Below the pieces are notes generated by a model. It was not told where the DNA came from, made no database searches, and was given only the letters and a program-made list of their open reading frames with translations. Positions 1 to 8,796 of a stretch of 64,000 bases of DNA are shown one piece after another. The position numbers were made by a program, and so were the translations under genes. The DNA comes from a virus, in the IMG/VR virus record IMGVR_UViG_3300013104_000024, positions 1 to 64,000 of that record; one strand, given 5' to 3'. Numbering within the stretch: the stretch's first letter is position 1; every line of letters starts with the position of its first letter.

Positions 1-22
1 CAATGACATAGGTGCCCCTAAA

Positions 23-53
23 CAAATAAAAAGGGAGGGCACTCGGCCCTCCC
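23..53 (-). terminator. Intrinsic terminator of the first virion gene pair
   Basis: Read on the minus strand, an 8-bp G/C stem (gggagggc pairing with gccctccc) with a 5-base loop is followed by TTTTTATTTG. It lies just past the stop of the gene at 85-633, so it closes the minus-strand virion operon inside the window. Confidence 0.85.
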
Positions 54-84
54 TCGTCCAGGTCGAGAGTCGCTAATCGCGGCT

Positions 85-633
85 TTACGGTGCCGTATAG
101 GTCAGGCCGTTCAGCGTCGGATTGACGATCGCCGAAGACAGCGGGATGTCGTTCGCATGGACGGTCAGCGTGACACTGTTTTCCCACACGAGCGAGTTTG
201 CATCGGCCGTGAATTGGAAGGTGTGCTGCTCGTTCGGCGAGCCCGTGAACGTCGGCAGCGGGCCGTCGACGAAGTCCGGGTGTTGCGCATCCGCCGTGTT
301 CGACATGTTGATGCTGTACGCGGCGTTGATTTCCGGCAAGAGGTCGGAAATGTTGACAGCGTTGCCCTTCGGGAACACGGTCGAGCGGCTGCCCGGCACG
401 TTCGCGAGGTTGACCCGGTTGTAGTGAATCGTGGCCGAGCCGGTATAGCCCGAACCCGCCACTGCCGTGAGCGTCAGGTCCGTATCGCGCGTGATTGAGC
501 CACCCACGGTCGCTGCGGTCGGTGCGCCGAATGTCACGAGGGCCGGCGTCAGAGCCAGCGTGTTGTCGTTGTTCACCAGATCGATGATGATCTGTTGAGC
601 CGACTTGGTGTAGTCGGAAACAAAGTTTGCCAT
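85..633 (-). CDS. Probable virion protein, tandem paralogue A
   Basis: 182 residues, function not recognised. It is a diverged copy of the next gene (707-1246): both share an opening D-L-[VI]-N-[NS]-D-N segment, then T-F-G-x-P, an I-H-Y-[NT]-R segment, an A-x-I-N-[AE]-A segment near the middle, and an ending D-I-P-L-[SA]-S-A-I-V then L-[NS]-G-L-T-Y. The composition (Thr, Ser, Asn rich, beta-like, no membrane segment) suits a small exposed virion or tail protein. The start ATG at 633 has a GAGA-type ribosome site 8 bases upstream. It is the last gene before a strong terminator. Confidence 0.75.
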   Translation of the reverse strand: MANFVSDYTKSAQQIIIDLVNNDNTLALTPALVTFGAPTAATVGGSITRDTDLTLTAVAGSGYTGSATIHYNRVNLANVPGSRSTVFPKGNAVNISDLLPEINAAYSINMSNTADAQHPDFVDGPLPTFTGSPNEQHTFQFTADANSLVWENSVTLTVHANDIPLSSAIVNPTLNGLTYTAP

Positions 634-706
634 GGTGATTTCTCAGGAGAAGGAAGTCGGAAACCGGATGTGGCGGTGCATAGAATGCCGTGAAACCACA
701 CCTAAA

Positions 707-1246
707 CTAAGGACTTGGTTGGAGGTAAGTCAAGCCGCTGAGGACGCTCTTTACTATCGCGCTCGCGAGCGGAATATCACCTCCGGGGAAAATTGCCTTG
801 AACGAGAACTCCGAATCGATCCAGGCAAGAGAGACTGCGTTGTTGATCGGCAATCGATAAGAACCCTGGGCATTGTCATAGACAGTGTCCACGATTTCAG
901 CGACTGACAAATTGAGACCGAGGGCTTCATTGATCGCTGCAAGCATCCCACTCAGCGTGAACGGGATACTCTGGATCTCAACAGCTCTGACCCAACCCGA
1001 AGGCAGGTCATTCAGAACAGTCAACGCTAACCGAGTGTAATGGATCACCTCGTTATGGGTCCACGGGGAACCTGGCACGGGGATCATTGACACTTTGGTA
1101 TTGCGACCCAACTTGTCCGAGTAGGTACTCGGGGGGCCAAAGGTAAAATCTACCCCTAGCTGAAGACTGCTCCCGTTGTCGCTGTTGATGAGGTCGGTCA
1201 AACGTTGAGGACTTTCCCCAGCATACGGCGTTGTACTATCGGCCAT
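707..1246 (-). CDS. Probable virion protein, tandem paralogue B
   Basis: 179 residues from the ATG at 1246, chosen over a longer reading because GGAAAA lies 7 bases upstream. Paralogue of the gene at 85-633, sharing the N-terminal DL-I-N-S-D-N, T-F-G-P-P, I-H-Y-T-R and C-terminal D-I-P-L-A-S-A-I-V ... L-S-G-L-T-Y segments, with the middle less conserved. The two lie head to tail, separated by about 73 bases, as expected from gene duplication. It follows the structural genes of the same strand, so a virion role is inferred; no enzymatic motif is visible. Confidence 0.75.
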   Translation of the reverse strand: MADSTTPYAGESPQRLTDLINSDNGSSLQLGVDFTFGPPSTYSDKLGRNTKVSMIPVPGSPWTHNEVIHYTRLALTVLNDLPSGWVRAVEIQSIPFTLSGMLAAINEALGLNLSVAEIVDTVYDNAQGSYRLPINNAVSLAWIDSEFSFKAIFPGGDIPLASAIVKSVLSGLTYLQPSP

Positions 1247-1289
1247 GGGATTTTCCAGACGAAGACGGGAATGGATCAAGACATAGAAT

Positions 1290-2171
1290 TCAACTTATTT
1301 TTTTATTCAGAAGCTGTGAAACTGCTGACTGGGACGGCAAAAAACATCCTTTCGGATAAGTCACCCCGTCAGTCCCCGTTTGGTCTTTAGCGGAAGTCAC
1401 CACGTAAAAAAGCACAGGCGGCGCTTGTTCGAGGATCGGATCGAAGAGTTTGAACTCCTCGTATTCCGTCTCGATCATCATGTCGTCGTAGAACTTGCGC
1501 GTGAGCTGACACGATTCGAGGGTGCGGTCGCTAAGGGAAAACACCCCGGAGTAAAGCGCTCGAAAGTCATGTCGTGGCGAGAACCCCAAGCGGGCACCCA
1601 AAACGAATGCCAGAAAGAGGAACTCCAGGTAGTCCGTCTTAGCTTCTTCTTGATTTTCCTTGATGACGGATTCGAATAGCTGCGTGTAGCGTTCGGCCAT
1701 CTTGCCGTGGGTGGTGCTGATACTCGCCCACGAGAAGCTTTCTTCACGTTCTTTGAGATGCTGTTTCTGAACGGATTCAGGCAGCGAACCGGATGTGCGG
1801 ATGATATCCACCAACTCGTCTTTCTGGTAAGCCCCACTGTCGTTCTGTTCAAATAACGAGGAGAAAATCCTCGGACTCATGGTCTGGAATCGTTCATCCA
1901 CTTGCTCCGGCTCAGCCGAGAGCATCTCCAACACCAAAAGCCCGGTGCGCATGTCTTGCGAAAGCACCTGCACGTCTGTGCCGCCATCCAACGAGCGGTA
2001 TAAACCAGGTGTCACGACCTGACTATCGCTAATCTTTCGCCCTGAAGAGGAGCCCATGAGATTGGACAAGAGACTGGGTGGAAGCTCTGTAAGGTTCAAC
2101 TCCTTACGTGCATCCATGTACCAGTTGTCAATCAGCGTGTGCAACTCCTGTACTTTCTCATGGAACTTCAT
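1290..2171 (-). CDS. Unknown protein in virion gene block
   Basis: 293 residues, soluble, mixed charge, no signal peptide or membrane segment. The start ATG at 2171 has a strong AGGAG 8 bases upstream. It sits 12 bases after the structural gene 2184-3578 and is likely cotranscribed. I recognise no domain; its place at the end of a run of large virion genes suggests a structural or assembly role, which is inference only. Confidence 0.7.
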   Translation of the reverse strand: MKFHEKVQELHTLIDNWYMDARKELNLTELPPSLLSNLMGSSSGRKISDSQVVTPGLYRSLDGGTDVQVLSQDMRTGLLVLEMLSAEPEQVDERFQTMSPRIFSSLFEQNDSGAYQKDELVDIIRTSGSLPESVQKQHLKEREESFSWASISTTHGKMAERYTQLFESVIKENQEEAKTDYLEFLFLAFVLGARLGFSPRHDFRALYSGVFSLSDRTLESCQLTRKFYDDMMIETEYEEFKLFDPILEQAPPVLFYVVTSAKDQTGTDGVTYPKGCFLPSQSAVSQLLNKKIS

Positions 2172-2183
2172 GCCCTCTCCTAT

Positions 2184-3578
2184 TTACGATAAAGGGATGG
2201 GTCCTTGTTGTCCAGGATTATAACCATCCCCAACGGGGCGCTGCACAAACACAGAAATCGCTGTATCACTTGCGTGTCTGGAGCTAGTCATCCCCTGCCC
2301 TTGCATGCGGATGTACGTATGTGCCTTAAGCACAACCCCGTAGATTTGCGTTAATGCATCGCCATCGAGATACAGAATCGCGACGAGCATCCCCGGCGTG
2401 ATCAAACTCGGCTCCGAGTTCTCCCACACCAAACCAAAGATCGAACCGTTACGCGCGGCCATGTCCGAGTATTCAACAAACGGATTGGCATTGAGCCTGC
2501 GAGGACTCGTTTGCGCGTTATTTAACCCATCTGGGCGGGCAGTCGTCACCACCTCAGTATTGACCTTGCCGCGAGACGCAATCGGCACGCCATCCTTGAT
2601 GGTTGCGAAGTTATCGATCAACTGACTGGCGTCAGTGAATCGCACCCCGTTACCCCGGTTTAACTGCATGGCGTTGGAGCGATCGTTGAATCCTACATCG
2701 CCCGTTGCCAGAATCACCAGATTGCCTCCATCGTTCCGATAGGTTCGCTCCATGCCACGGAAGCGATTCTTCGGTGTGTTGATGATCGTCAAGGCCGGTG
2801 CAGTTTTATTTGCACGCGTCGGATCGTAACACGGATAGATGTACCAGTGATTGTTTTGCAGGTAGTAACCAAAACCTGCACTATACACCCCGCCACACTT
2901 CTGATGAATCCATGCAGGCACGTTCACCAAGGACGTACCCTGCGGGATCACGACATGCTCACGCACCTCCTGATTGTTCGCAGGAACCATCTCTACGCCT
3001 TGGTTGATGCGCTGCTGGTCCACCACTACCTTAGCTGATTCCGTCGTCATCACGGCCCGTAAAACCTTCTCTACGGTCGTTTGACGAAAGCCATTAGCAT
3101 ACTCCATCATCCGCATCTGGTAGATGGAGCGATCGAGCAGTTGAAACTCCACGTATGCAAGATCTTTCAGGTTCAGCGTATTGCGTGTGTCTTGGTTCGC
3201 TCCCGTATTGGTCATCAGCGGGGAATTCGGCATGTCCGCGACGATTGCCTTGTATCGCTCGGTTTGCACCGATTGATTGGCATCGCCTGCATCACCCACT
3301 TCTGCCAACGGATACTTGAAGAGGGTGATCTCCAAGTTATCCATGTACGGGTAGATTCCTGCCCAGAAGTCACCGCCCGGAATCGCGAGCTTGACACGGA
3401 TGTCGTCCGTGTAGTTCATCTCGTAATCCCGGTTGATGTCACACTGGATAAACTTCAACGCCTTGACATCAGCGTTGTTTGCGTGGATGACTGCGGCGTA
3501 AGCGAAATGCACAGGCTTCACGCCGTCGGACATGATGGTCGCAACTTCCCGATAGAGCGCGGAATCCTGAATATCCAC
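2184..3578 (-). CDS. Probable virion structural protein (464 aa)
   Basis: 464 residues starting at GTG (3578) with GGAG 9 bases upstream; the stop of the preceding gene lies 2 bases away, so translation is likely coupled. Contains alternating beta-rich stretches with many aromatic and Asn residues and no membrane segment or enzyme motif, as in tail/baseplate or neck proteins. Neighbours on both sides are similar large, beta-rich proteins on the same strand. Specific role unknown. Confidence 0.7.
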   Translation of the reverse strand: MDIQDSALYREVATIMSDGVKPVHFAYAAVIHANNADVKALKFIQCDINRDYEMNYTDDIRVKLAIPGGDFWAGIYPYMDNLEITLFKYPLAEVGDAGDANQSVQTERYKAIVADMPNSPLMTNTGANQDTRNTLNLKDLAYVEFQLLDRSIYQMRMMEYANGFRQTTVEKVLRAVMTTESAKVVVDQQRINQGVEMVPANNQEVREHVVIPQGTSLVNVPAWIHQKCGGVYSAGFGYYLQNNHWYIYPCYDPTRANKTAPALTIINTPKNRFRGMERTYRNDGGNLVILATGDVGFNDRSNAMQLNRGNGVRFTDASQLIDNFATIKDGVPIASRGKVNTEVVTTARPDGLNNAQTSPRRLNANPFVEYSDMAARNGSIFGLVWENSEPSLITPGMLVAILYLDGDALTQIYGVVLKAHTYIRMQGQGMTSSRHASDTAISVFVQRPVGDGYNPGQQGPIPLS

Positions 3579-3580
3579 GT

Positions 3581-4288
3581 TTATTCTCCACGCCAGTTAC
3601 TGCGTCGTTGGTTAAACACATCAACGAAATCAAACGATTCGTGACTGAACGACTGTGCGGGACCCTCGTCCTGCTGGGGTTCCGGTACAGTCGGAGCCGG
3701 TGAGACGGCCGCCGCAGGCAGACCGATACCCGACAAACCGAAACCGACTGAACGGAAGCTGCGCAGCAGGATCGATTCCGTGAACTCTTCGGTGAAGAGC
3801 GATTCGGCATGCGGGTACACCGTCTTCGCAAATCGATCCAACAGCTGAAGCTGTGCGATCACGTCCTGAGTCGGTTTGATGTTCGGTGAACGCAACAGCG
3901 TGCGCTGCCACATCGCCATGTGGTCACGACAATCCTCGTAGATCGGCTTCGCATCGGTCACCTTAAAGAGACCAATGGCGACGTCGTTCTTGAAGTACAT
4001 GAGCAGCTGCGCGACCGTCTTGTAATACAGACGGTTTTCACCGCGCATCGTATCATCGTACTCCTTATCCCCAGATACCGGGACGCCATAGAACTCGATG
4101 TCGTCAAGCGAACGAGTCTGAAAGACCGACAGCCGGCACATGTACAACTTGTTAAAGATGCGCCACGTGGGGGTCTGTTGATCCTCCGGCACCCACGTCC
4201 CGCCCGTGTCACCACTGGACGGTGTGAACGGATTCGGACCCGGTTCCTTCAAGGGCTCGAAATCAGGCGGTTCCACAAACTCGTTCAT
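3581..4288 (-). CDS. Probable virion-associated protein (235 aa)
   Basis: 235 residues from the ATG at 4288, preferred over an upstream TTG four codons earlier because GGAG is placed 7 bases before it. The N-terminus is Pro/Glu rich, the middle (about residues 40-160) is a compact Trp/Tyr-containing domain, and the C-terminal 50 residues are low-complexity Ala/Pro/Gln, probably disordered. No known domain recognised. Member of the 1.3-7.2 kb structural operon. Confidence 0.7.
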   Translation of the reverse strand: MNEFVEPPDFEPLKEPGPNPFTPSSGDTGGTWVPEDQQTPTWRIFNKLYMCRLSVFQTRSLDDIEFYGVPVSGDKEYDDTMRGENRLYYKTVAQLLMYFKNDVAIGLFKVTDAKPIYEDCRDHMAMWQRTLLRSPNIKPTQDVIAQLQLLDRFAKTVYPHAESLFTEEFTESILLRSFRSVGFGLSGIGLPAAAVSPAPTVPEPQQDEGPAQSFSHESFDFVDVFNQRRSNWRGE

Positions 4289-4313
4289 GATTGACTCCAA
4301 CTTTCTTTGGTTT

Positions 4314-5684
4314 TCAGATTGACTTGATCTGGGCGCGAATCAGCATCAACACAAAAGGCGTGTAGTAGAAACGCTCCAGCGCACCCCACGTCTGCCATGT
4401 CCGGGTGTAGAACACCAGCAACGACAGATTCAGTGCTTTACGATTGAGCATGTCCCACACTGAAGCTTCCAGTTTGGACATGTTGGGTGTGTCCTGCTTG
4501 TAGAACGCCTCACTGAAGACGTAATAGTCATCGACCGTCACGTCCTTGATGAGGGGTAAGTCAGGATACGGCAAACCTTTGAGGTTCGACTCTTCGATCA
4601 AATCGTCCAGTCGACCCACGATACCCGGCACCGGGGTCAGCGAGTAAGCCAGCGTCACCGGTGCGCGCATCTTGCGCACATCATCCCACGACTGACGCGG
4701 TTTTTCCGGAAAGACGATGTACTGAATTCCGGAGTGATGCACGCCTTCCATCATCGGGTCCGATGGGAAGTACAACGTGGAGGTCATGCGCATGCGTTCA
4801 TTCAACATACGCTTGATCATCACATTGCGTTGCAGACACATGTCCCAGAGGGTCGGTGTCTTCATGTCGTCCATGCCGTCGGTGTTGAGCAGACGGCAGT
4901 ACTGGATCTCTGGCGCATCCAGCGTCGTACAGAACTTCAACATGAACTTCGTCAGGAAGTGGTCATACGTACTGAAGGCTTGGCCGGGGATGATGAGCGT
5001 CTTGAACTCGTTGGAGAGAAACTCCTGAAAGTACTCACGCGCAATCGTGTCGAAAGCCAACTTCAGCTCTTCGACATTCGCTGCATCGGCGTCCAACAGT
5101 ACAGGGTTTTGCCCGTACTGCAAGAAGTCCTTCATGTACGTGTACTGCTCGATGACCTTGGTGTTCAGGTCCGCAAGCCGGTACTGTGCTTGATCGGAGA
5201 ACTCCACGAACTCGTACGAGATCTCGTGGATGGCTTCCTTCATGACCGACATCCGCTTGGAGTCCGTCACCTGCATGATGCCTTCCCGACCATCAGCCAG
5301 CGACATCAGGAACATGTCGCCCTGATTGGGCACGAGGAACGGGTAGATGTTAGCAGCGCCAGTGGCGGTCCACTGTTTGGTCTCTTCGTTCTGCACCCAT
5401 TGCAAATCCTGCGCGACACGCAGCTCCAACCCTTTGATGTAGTAGTACTGCTGGAGCACCGGGTTACGCGTCGGGTTCTGACCTGCGATCTCGCTGTCGC
5501 GATCGAGCACCTGAGCGTAGTAGTTCACCGTCATCGGCGAACCTTCCACGTGCGTCAAAAGCGAGTTGGTCGGGACGTAACGCGTATCGACAGTCACCCC
5601 GCGATACATATCGGAGGTGATCTGTGGCGGATGCGGTTGCAACTCGGGCGGTGCATCCGGCTTCGGAACAACGACTTGCGGCAT
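4314..5684 (-). CDS. Probable virion structural protein (456 aa)
   Basis: 456 residues from the ATG at 5684, preceded by GAGGAAAA, which also encodes the last codons of the upstream gene. The first ten codons (MPQ plus V/P-rich) resemble the start of the neighbouring 517-residue protein. Aromatic-rich, no membrane segment, no catalytic motif seen. The size and place fit phiKZ-type tail or head-neck proteins; the exact part is not known. Confidence 0.7.
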   Translation of the reverse strand: MPQVVVPKPDAPPELQPHPPQITSDMYRGVTVDTRYVPTNSLLTHVEGSPMTVNYYAQVLDRDSEIAGQNPTRNPVLQQYYYIKGLELRVAQDLQWVQNEETKQWTATGAANIYPFLVPNQGDMFLMSLADGREGIMQVTDSKRMSVMKEAIHEISYEFVEFSDQAQYRLADLNTKVIEQYTYMKDFLQYGQNPVLLDADAANVEELKLAFDTIAREYFQEFLSNEFKTLIIPGQAFSTYDHFLTKFMLKFCTTLDAPEIQYCRLLNTDGMDDMKTPTLWDMCLQRNVMIKRMLNERMRMTSTLYFPSDPMMEGVHHSGIQYIVFPEKPRQSWDDVRKMRAPVTLAYSLTPVPGIVGRLDDLIEESNLKGLPYPDLPLIKDVTVDDYYVFSEAFYKQDTPNMSKLEASVWDMLNRKALNLSLLVFYTRTWQTWGALERFYYTPFVLMLIRAQIKSI

Positions 5685-5685
5685 G

Positions 5686-7239
5686 TTATTTTCCTCGATG
5701 GGCGATGATGGAGGCAGTCGCAAAGGTCTTCATGACGCCATAGACCTGCTGATTGCCCTTGGAGATGACGCCCTTGTTGATGTCATCGGTGACTTGCTGC
5801 AAGTCAGGCTTAGGCAGCCAATTGCCCGGCATGATGCACGCCGGCAGTTTTCTGCGCAACTTCAACGATGGATCGATCCAGTCGAAGATCTTGATTGCAG
5901 CACCACAGTTCTCTTGCAGTCGACGTTTCGCATCCGGTGTCAACTGGTTGATGTCATAGAAAACCGACAGACGCACGTGGTAATCCTGACGCAGATCCGG
6001 CTGGAAGGTCGAGATCACATTCAGCTGCGCATCCACCGTTGCACTCGTAGTCGGCAACAGCGTCGTGCCTTGGTAGAGGGCGACGTTGAAGATCGAATTG
6101 CGCGGCGTCATCATGTACGCTGCTTCCTTGTACATGAAGGCCAAGACTTCGGGCTCCATCGTGTACGGATCCATGTCATCGGGCAACTTGGCCAGATAGG
6201 TCGGATTGGCCGTATTGATCTGCAACATGATCGAGATGAGTCGACGGGTGAACGGCCAGACTTGATCCGGCATCCATTCGTCAAAATCCGGTACGAAGAC
6301 ACCTTCGTACTTGGCGATCTTATCGAGTTCGTAGTTCTTCTCGAAGTGACGAAATGCACCCGTACTCCATTGATAGACACGCTCTTGCTTCTCGACTTCG
6401 TAGTTGGTGCCTGTCGGACGCCACTTCTGATCGAGCAGTTGATTGTGTACCATCAACGGGTACTTCATGTAGCAGATTTCAGGACGATGGTAGCGGAACT
6501 TATACGCAGCAGCAATCGTCCACGTCTCACCCCCGTCTTCATGGCCGCCCTTTTCAGGTGCGCCGTCAAAATCCCAGAACCCTTGCACCCGCATCTGCGT
6601 CTCGCTGATGGTGTATGCTTGGTTCTTGCCTGCCTGATCCGTGACGATGCTAAACTTACCCGTCACCGTCTTTTCAAAATACGTCGACCAGTCTTCACCA
6701 TACCCCGCTACATTCTCCCGCAGGCGATGAATCTCTTGCAAAATCGCAAGCATCGCAGGCGGGATGAAATAGCTGTACGTGACGTCATGCAGATTCACGA
6801 GATGGCCACGTCCGATCTTCATCTTCAGCTGGTCACGCCAGCGCTCTGCCGTGGTCTTATCCCGAGCACGAAACTTCAGGTTGATCGTCACATCAATCGC
6901 CGAATAAGCCGGCTTGATGTACAGATTCAAGTAGTCGTCTCGAAAGACAAACAAATGCTCCGGGTGCTCTACCGGCGTCGTCAGGAACGAATCGTGTTCG
7001 TACTGCTCATCCACTTCGATGGAGAGTTGATTGTAGAACGAACCCCGCACCTGATTGGTCTTGCCGTCTTTCTCCAAACTGCTGCCGGGTTGAAACGTTT
7101 TACCACCAGGCCCCGGATAGAACAGCGGGACTTCATCCGGGATGTCGGTGAACTTTTTCATTTCTTGGATCATGTCCACCACGACCGGACGCGTGACGGT
7201 TTGATCCAGATCAGAGATGGGCCATTGGATCTGCGGCAT
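5686..7239 (-). CDS. Probable virion structural protein (517 aa)
   Basis: 517 residues, ATG at 7239 with AAGAAGG upstream. Tyr/Trp/Asp-rich soluble protein with long beta-type stretches; no enzymatic motif. The stop codon lies one base before the next start (5684). It is the first gene after the terminator at 7294-7335, so it needs its own promoter in the roughly 55 bases between; none matches the early-promoter box seen elsewhere, consistent with late expression. Confidence 0.7.
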   Translation of the reverse strand: MPQIQWPISDLDQTVTRPVVVDMIQEMKKFTDIPDEVPLFYPGPGGKTFQPGSSLEKDGKTNQVRGSFYNQLSIEVDEQYEHDSFLTTPVEHPEHLFVFRDDYLNLYIKPAYSAIDVTINLKFRARDKTTAERWRDQLKMKIGRGHLVNLHDVTYSYFIPPAMLAILQEIHRLRENVAGYGEDWSTYFEKTVTGKFSIVTDQAGKNQAYTISETQMRVQGFWDFDGAPEKGGHEDGGETWTIAAAYKFRYHRPEICYMKYPLMVHNQLLDQKWRPTGTNYEVEKQERVYQWSTGAFRHFEKNYELDKIAKYEGVFVPDFDEWMPDQVWPFTRRLISIMLQINTANPTYLAKLPDDMDPYTMEPEVLAFMYKEAAYMMTPRNSIFNVALYQGTTLLPTTSATVDAQLNVISTFQPDLRQDYHVRLSVFYDINQLTPDAKRRLQENCGAAIKIFDWIDPSLKLRRKLPACIMPGNWLPKPDLQQVTDDINKGVISKGNQQVYGVMKTFATASIIAHRGK

Positions 7240-7293
7240 GGTTTAAGCCTTCTTGAGATGAATTTTCATAAAATTCGTTTCTTTCTACTCGAC

Positions 7294-7335
7294 GGCATAA
7301 AAAGACTCGGCGAGGAGATCCCCCGCCGAGTCTTT
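7294..7335 (-). terminator. Terminator with TTTATGCC tail
   Basis: On the minus strand a 12-bp stem (aaagactcggcg with its complement, 11-base loop) is followed by TTTTTATGCCG. It ends the inner-body gene 7365-8705. Confidence 0.85.
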
Positions 7336-7364
7336 CGGGTACGACGTACTCGACGGGTAGTCGA

Positions 7365-8705
7365 TTACTTGTACTGCGCGCAGCTGCGCGAGACCAGCAC
7401 TTCCGTCTGGTTGATGACGCCGAATGCCAGCTTCGTGAACTGGATGGTCGGGCTTTCGACCCAGCGAGCCAGTGCGACGTTGAAGTTCACCAGTGCGCGG
7501 AAGTGCGGCACTGCTGCACGCTCTTCTTCGCCGCCGTTGCGCTTCGACTCGCCTGCCTTCTCGGCCTTGTCCGACGCAGCCGAGATCTTCTTCTTGGCCG
7601 ATTCGATTTCGCCCTTGGCCTTGCCGCGCTGATAGCCTTCCATCAGGTCGAGCAGCTTCTCGCATTCCTTGATGGCCGCAATCATTTCTGCTTGCGTCAT
7701 CGTCGTGAACTCGATCGACTGGTTGCCAGCGGCTGCCTTCTCGCTGGATTTCTCCAGCTGGACCATGGCTTGACGAGCGTGGTCGAGGATCGCGAGATCG
7801 CCCGAACCTTCCGACTTCTTCGGAGCCAGTGCGAACAGCGACTGGCCGCCGAGCAGCTCGTGACCACGACCCACTTCGAAGTTCGACCAGCGCGTGCCGC
7901 CCGAGACGGTTTGCGCACCGGGGATCTTCGCGACGCGGCCTTGCACCGCTTGCGCGACTGCCTTCGTGGCTTCTGCCGGCTTTTCGACGTCGAAGCCTTC
8001 CAGCGCCTTGGCGATGATGTCGGTGGTGGACTTCAGGTGGCTGACGTAGTCGTCGTAGACCCACTTGGCCGATGCCGTGAATTCCTTCAGCGCGCTTTCG
8101 TACGCACCGGCGGTCTTGACGGCGTTCGCGCCGACGAACATGAAGCGGCTGCCACCGACCGTGAACTTCGCGTTTTCACGCGTCATCGAGTGCGTGGACA
8201 CGACCTTCTCGCTCAGTGCCTTCAGCGCGCGCCGACGACGCGGGATCGTGCCGAAGATCTTGTAAAAGAACGCCTGGATCTTTTCCCAGATTTCCTTCAG
8301 GACCTTCTTGATGTTCTGCCACAGGCGCTCGGCCTTCTCGCGGAAGTTCTCCATCGCGAGCTTGCCGCTGATCTTGCCCGATTCCGCATCGCGGAACGAT
8401 TCCATCGCCGGAACGATTTCTTCCGGAGCGATGTCCGTGCCGGCGACAGCCATGTCACCAGCGCTTTCGAGGATCGCCGCTTCGTTGTCCGACAGCTCTT
8501 CGGTCGAACCGGCCTTGACAGCCAGGTCTTCGAGAGCGTTGGCCACTTCGACGATGCGCTCGGCTTCCTTCAGGTCTTGATCGGCTTCAGCGGCACATTG
8601 GCTGGACTCGTCCAGCATGATGGCCTCTTCTTCCATCGAGAGGTTTTCGTCGCCGAGGGGTTCACCCTTGAACTCCTCCATGGCGACATTCAGAAATCGA
8701 CGCAT
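7365..8705 (-). CDS. Inner-body-like head protein with maturation sites (copy 1)
   Basis: 446 residues from the ATG at 8705. The acidic first 120 residues carry repeated A-M-E-x-F sites (V-A-M-E-E-F near residue 8, P-A-M-E-S-F near 100, L-A-M-E-N-F near 117), which match the S/A/G-x-E cleavage rule of the phiKZ prohead protease. After the last site comes a Trp/Lys amphipathic helix (about 124-152) and then a mostly helical body. The same plan is found in the gene at 8797-10119 and, more loosely, 17174-18841. This is the architecture of the phiKZ gp93/gp95 type inner-body proteins, packed in the capsid and processed on maturation. High GC at third positions suggests strong expression. Confidence 0.75.
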   Translation of the reverse strand: MRRFLNVAMEEFKGEPLGDENLSMEEEAIMLDESSQCAAEADQDLKEAERIVEVANALEDLAVKAGSTEELSDNEAAILESAGDMAVAGTDIAPEEIVPAMESFRDAESGKISGKLAMENFREKAERLWQNIKKVLKEIWEKIQAFFYKIFGTIPRRRRALKALSEKVVSTHSMTRENAKFTVGGSRFMFVGANAVKTAGAYESALKEFTASAKWVYDDYVSHLKSTTDIIAKALEGFDVEKPAEATKAVAQAVQGRVAKIPGAQTVSGGTRWSNFEVGRGHELLGGQSLFALAPKKSEGSGDLAILDHARQAMVQLEKSSEKAAAGNQSIEFTTMTQAEMIAAIKECEKLLDLMEGYQRGKAKGEIESAKKKISAASDKAEKAGESKRNGGEEERAAVPHFRALVNFNVALARWVESPTIQFTKLAFGVINQTEVLVSRSCAQYK

Positions 8706-8735
8706 GATTCTTGGTACCTTTTTAAAAGGGGAGAG

Positions 8736-8775
8736 AAGGAGATACCTCCCGCTCCGAAGAGTAGGGGGTATCTCC
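8736..8775 (-). terminator. Hairpin terminator between inner-body genes
   Basis: Stem ggagatacc/ggtatctcc extended by further C/G pairs, followed on the minus strand by TTCTCTCCCCTTTT. Lies between the stop of 8797-10119 and the start of 7365-8705. Confidence 0.65.
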
Positions 8776-8796
8776 AACTATGCCGCAGCCGAACGC

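Noticed and set aside
1310-1345. Terminator inside the 293-residue gene
   Set aside because: An atcc-GAAA-ggat stem followed by GTTTTTTG is visible on the minus strand, but the stem is only 4 bp and lies inside a well-supported coding sequence.
5617-7632. A 671-codon open frame on the plus strand
   Set aside because: Crosses a virion gene, an intergenic terminator and part of an inner-body gene on the opposite strand; it is a shadow frame.
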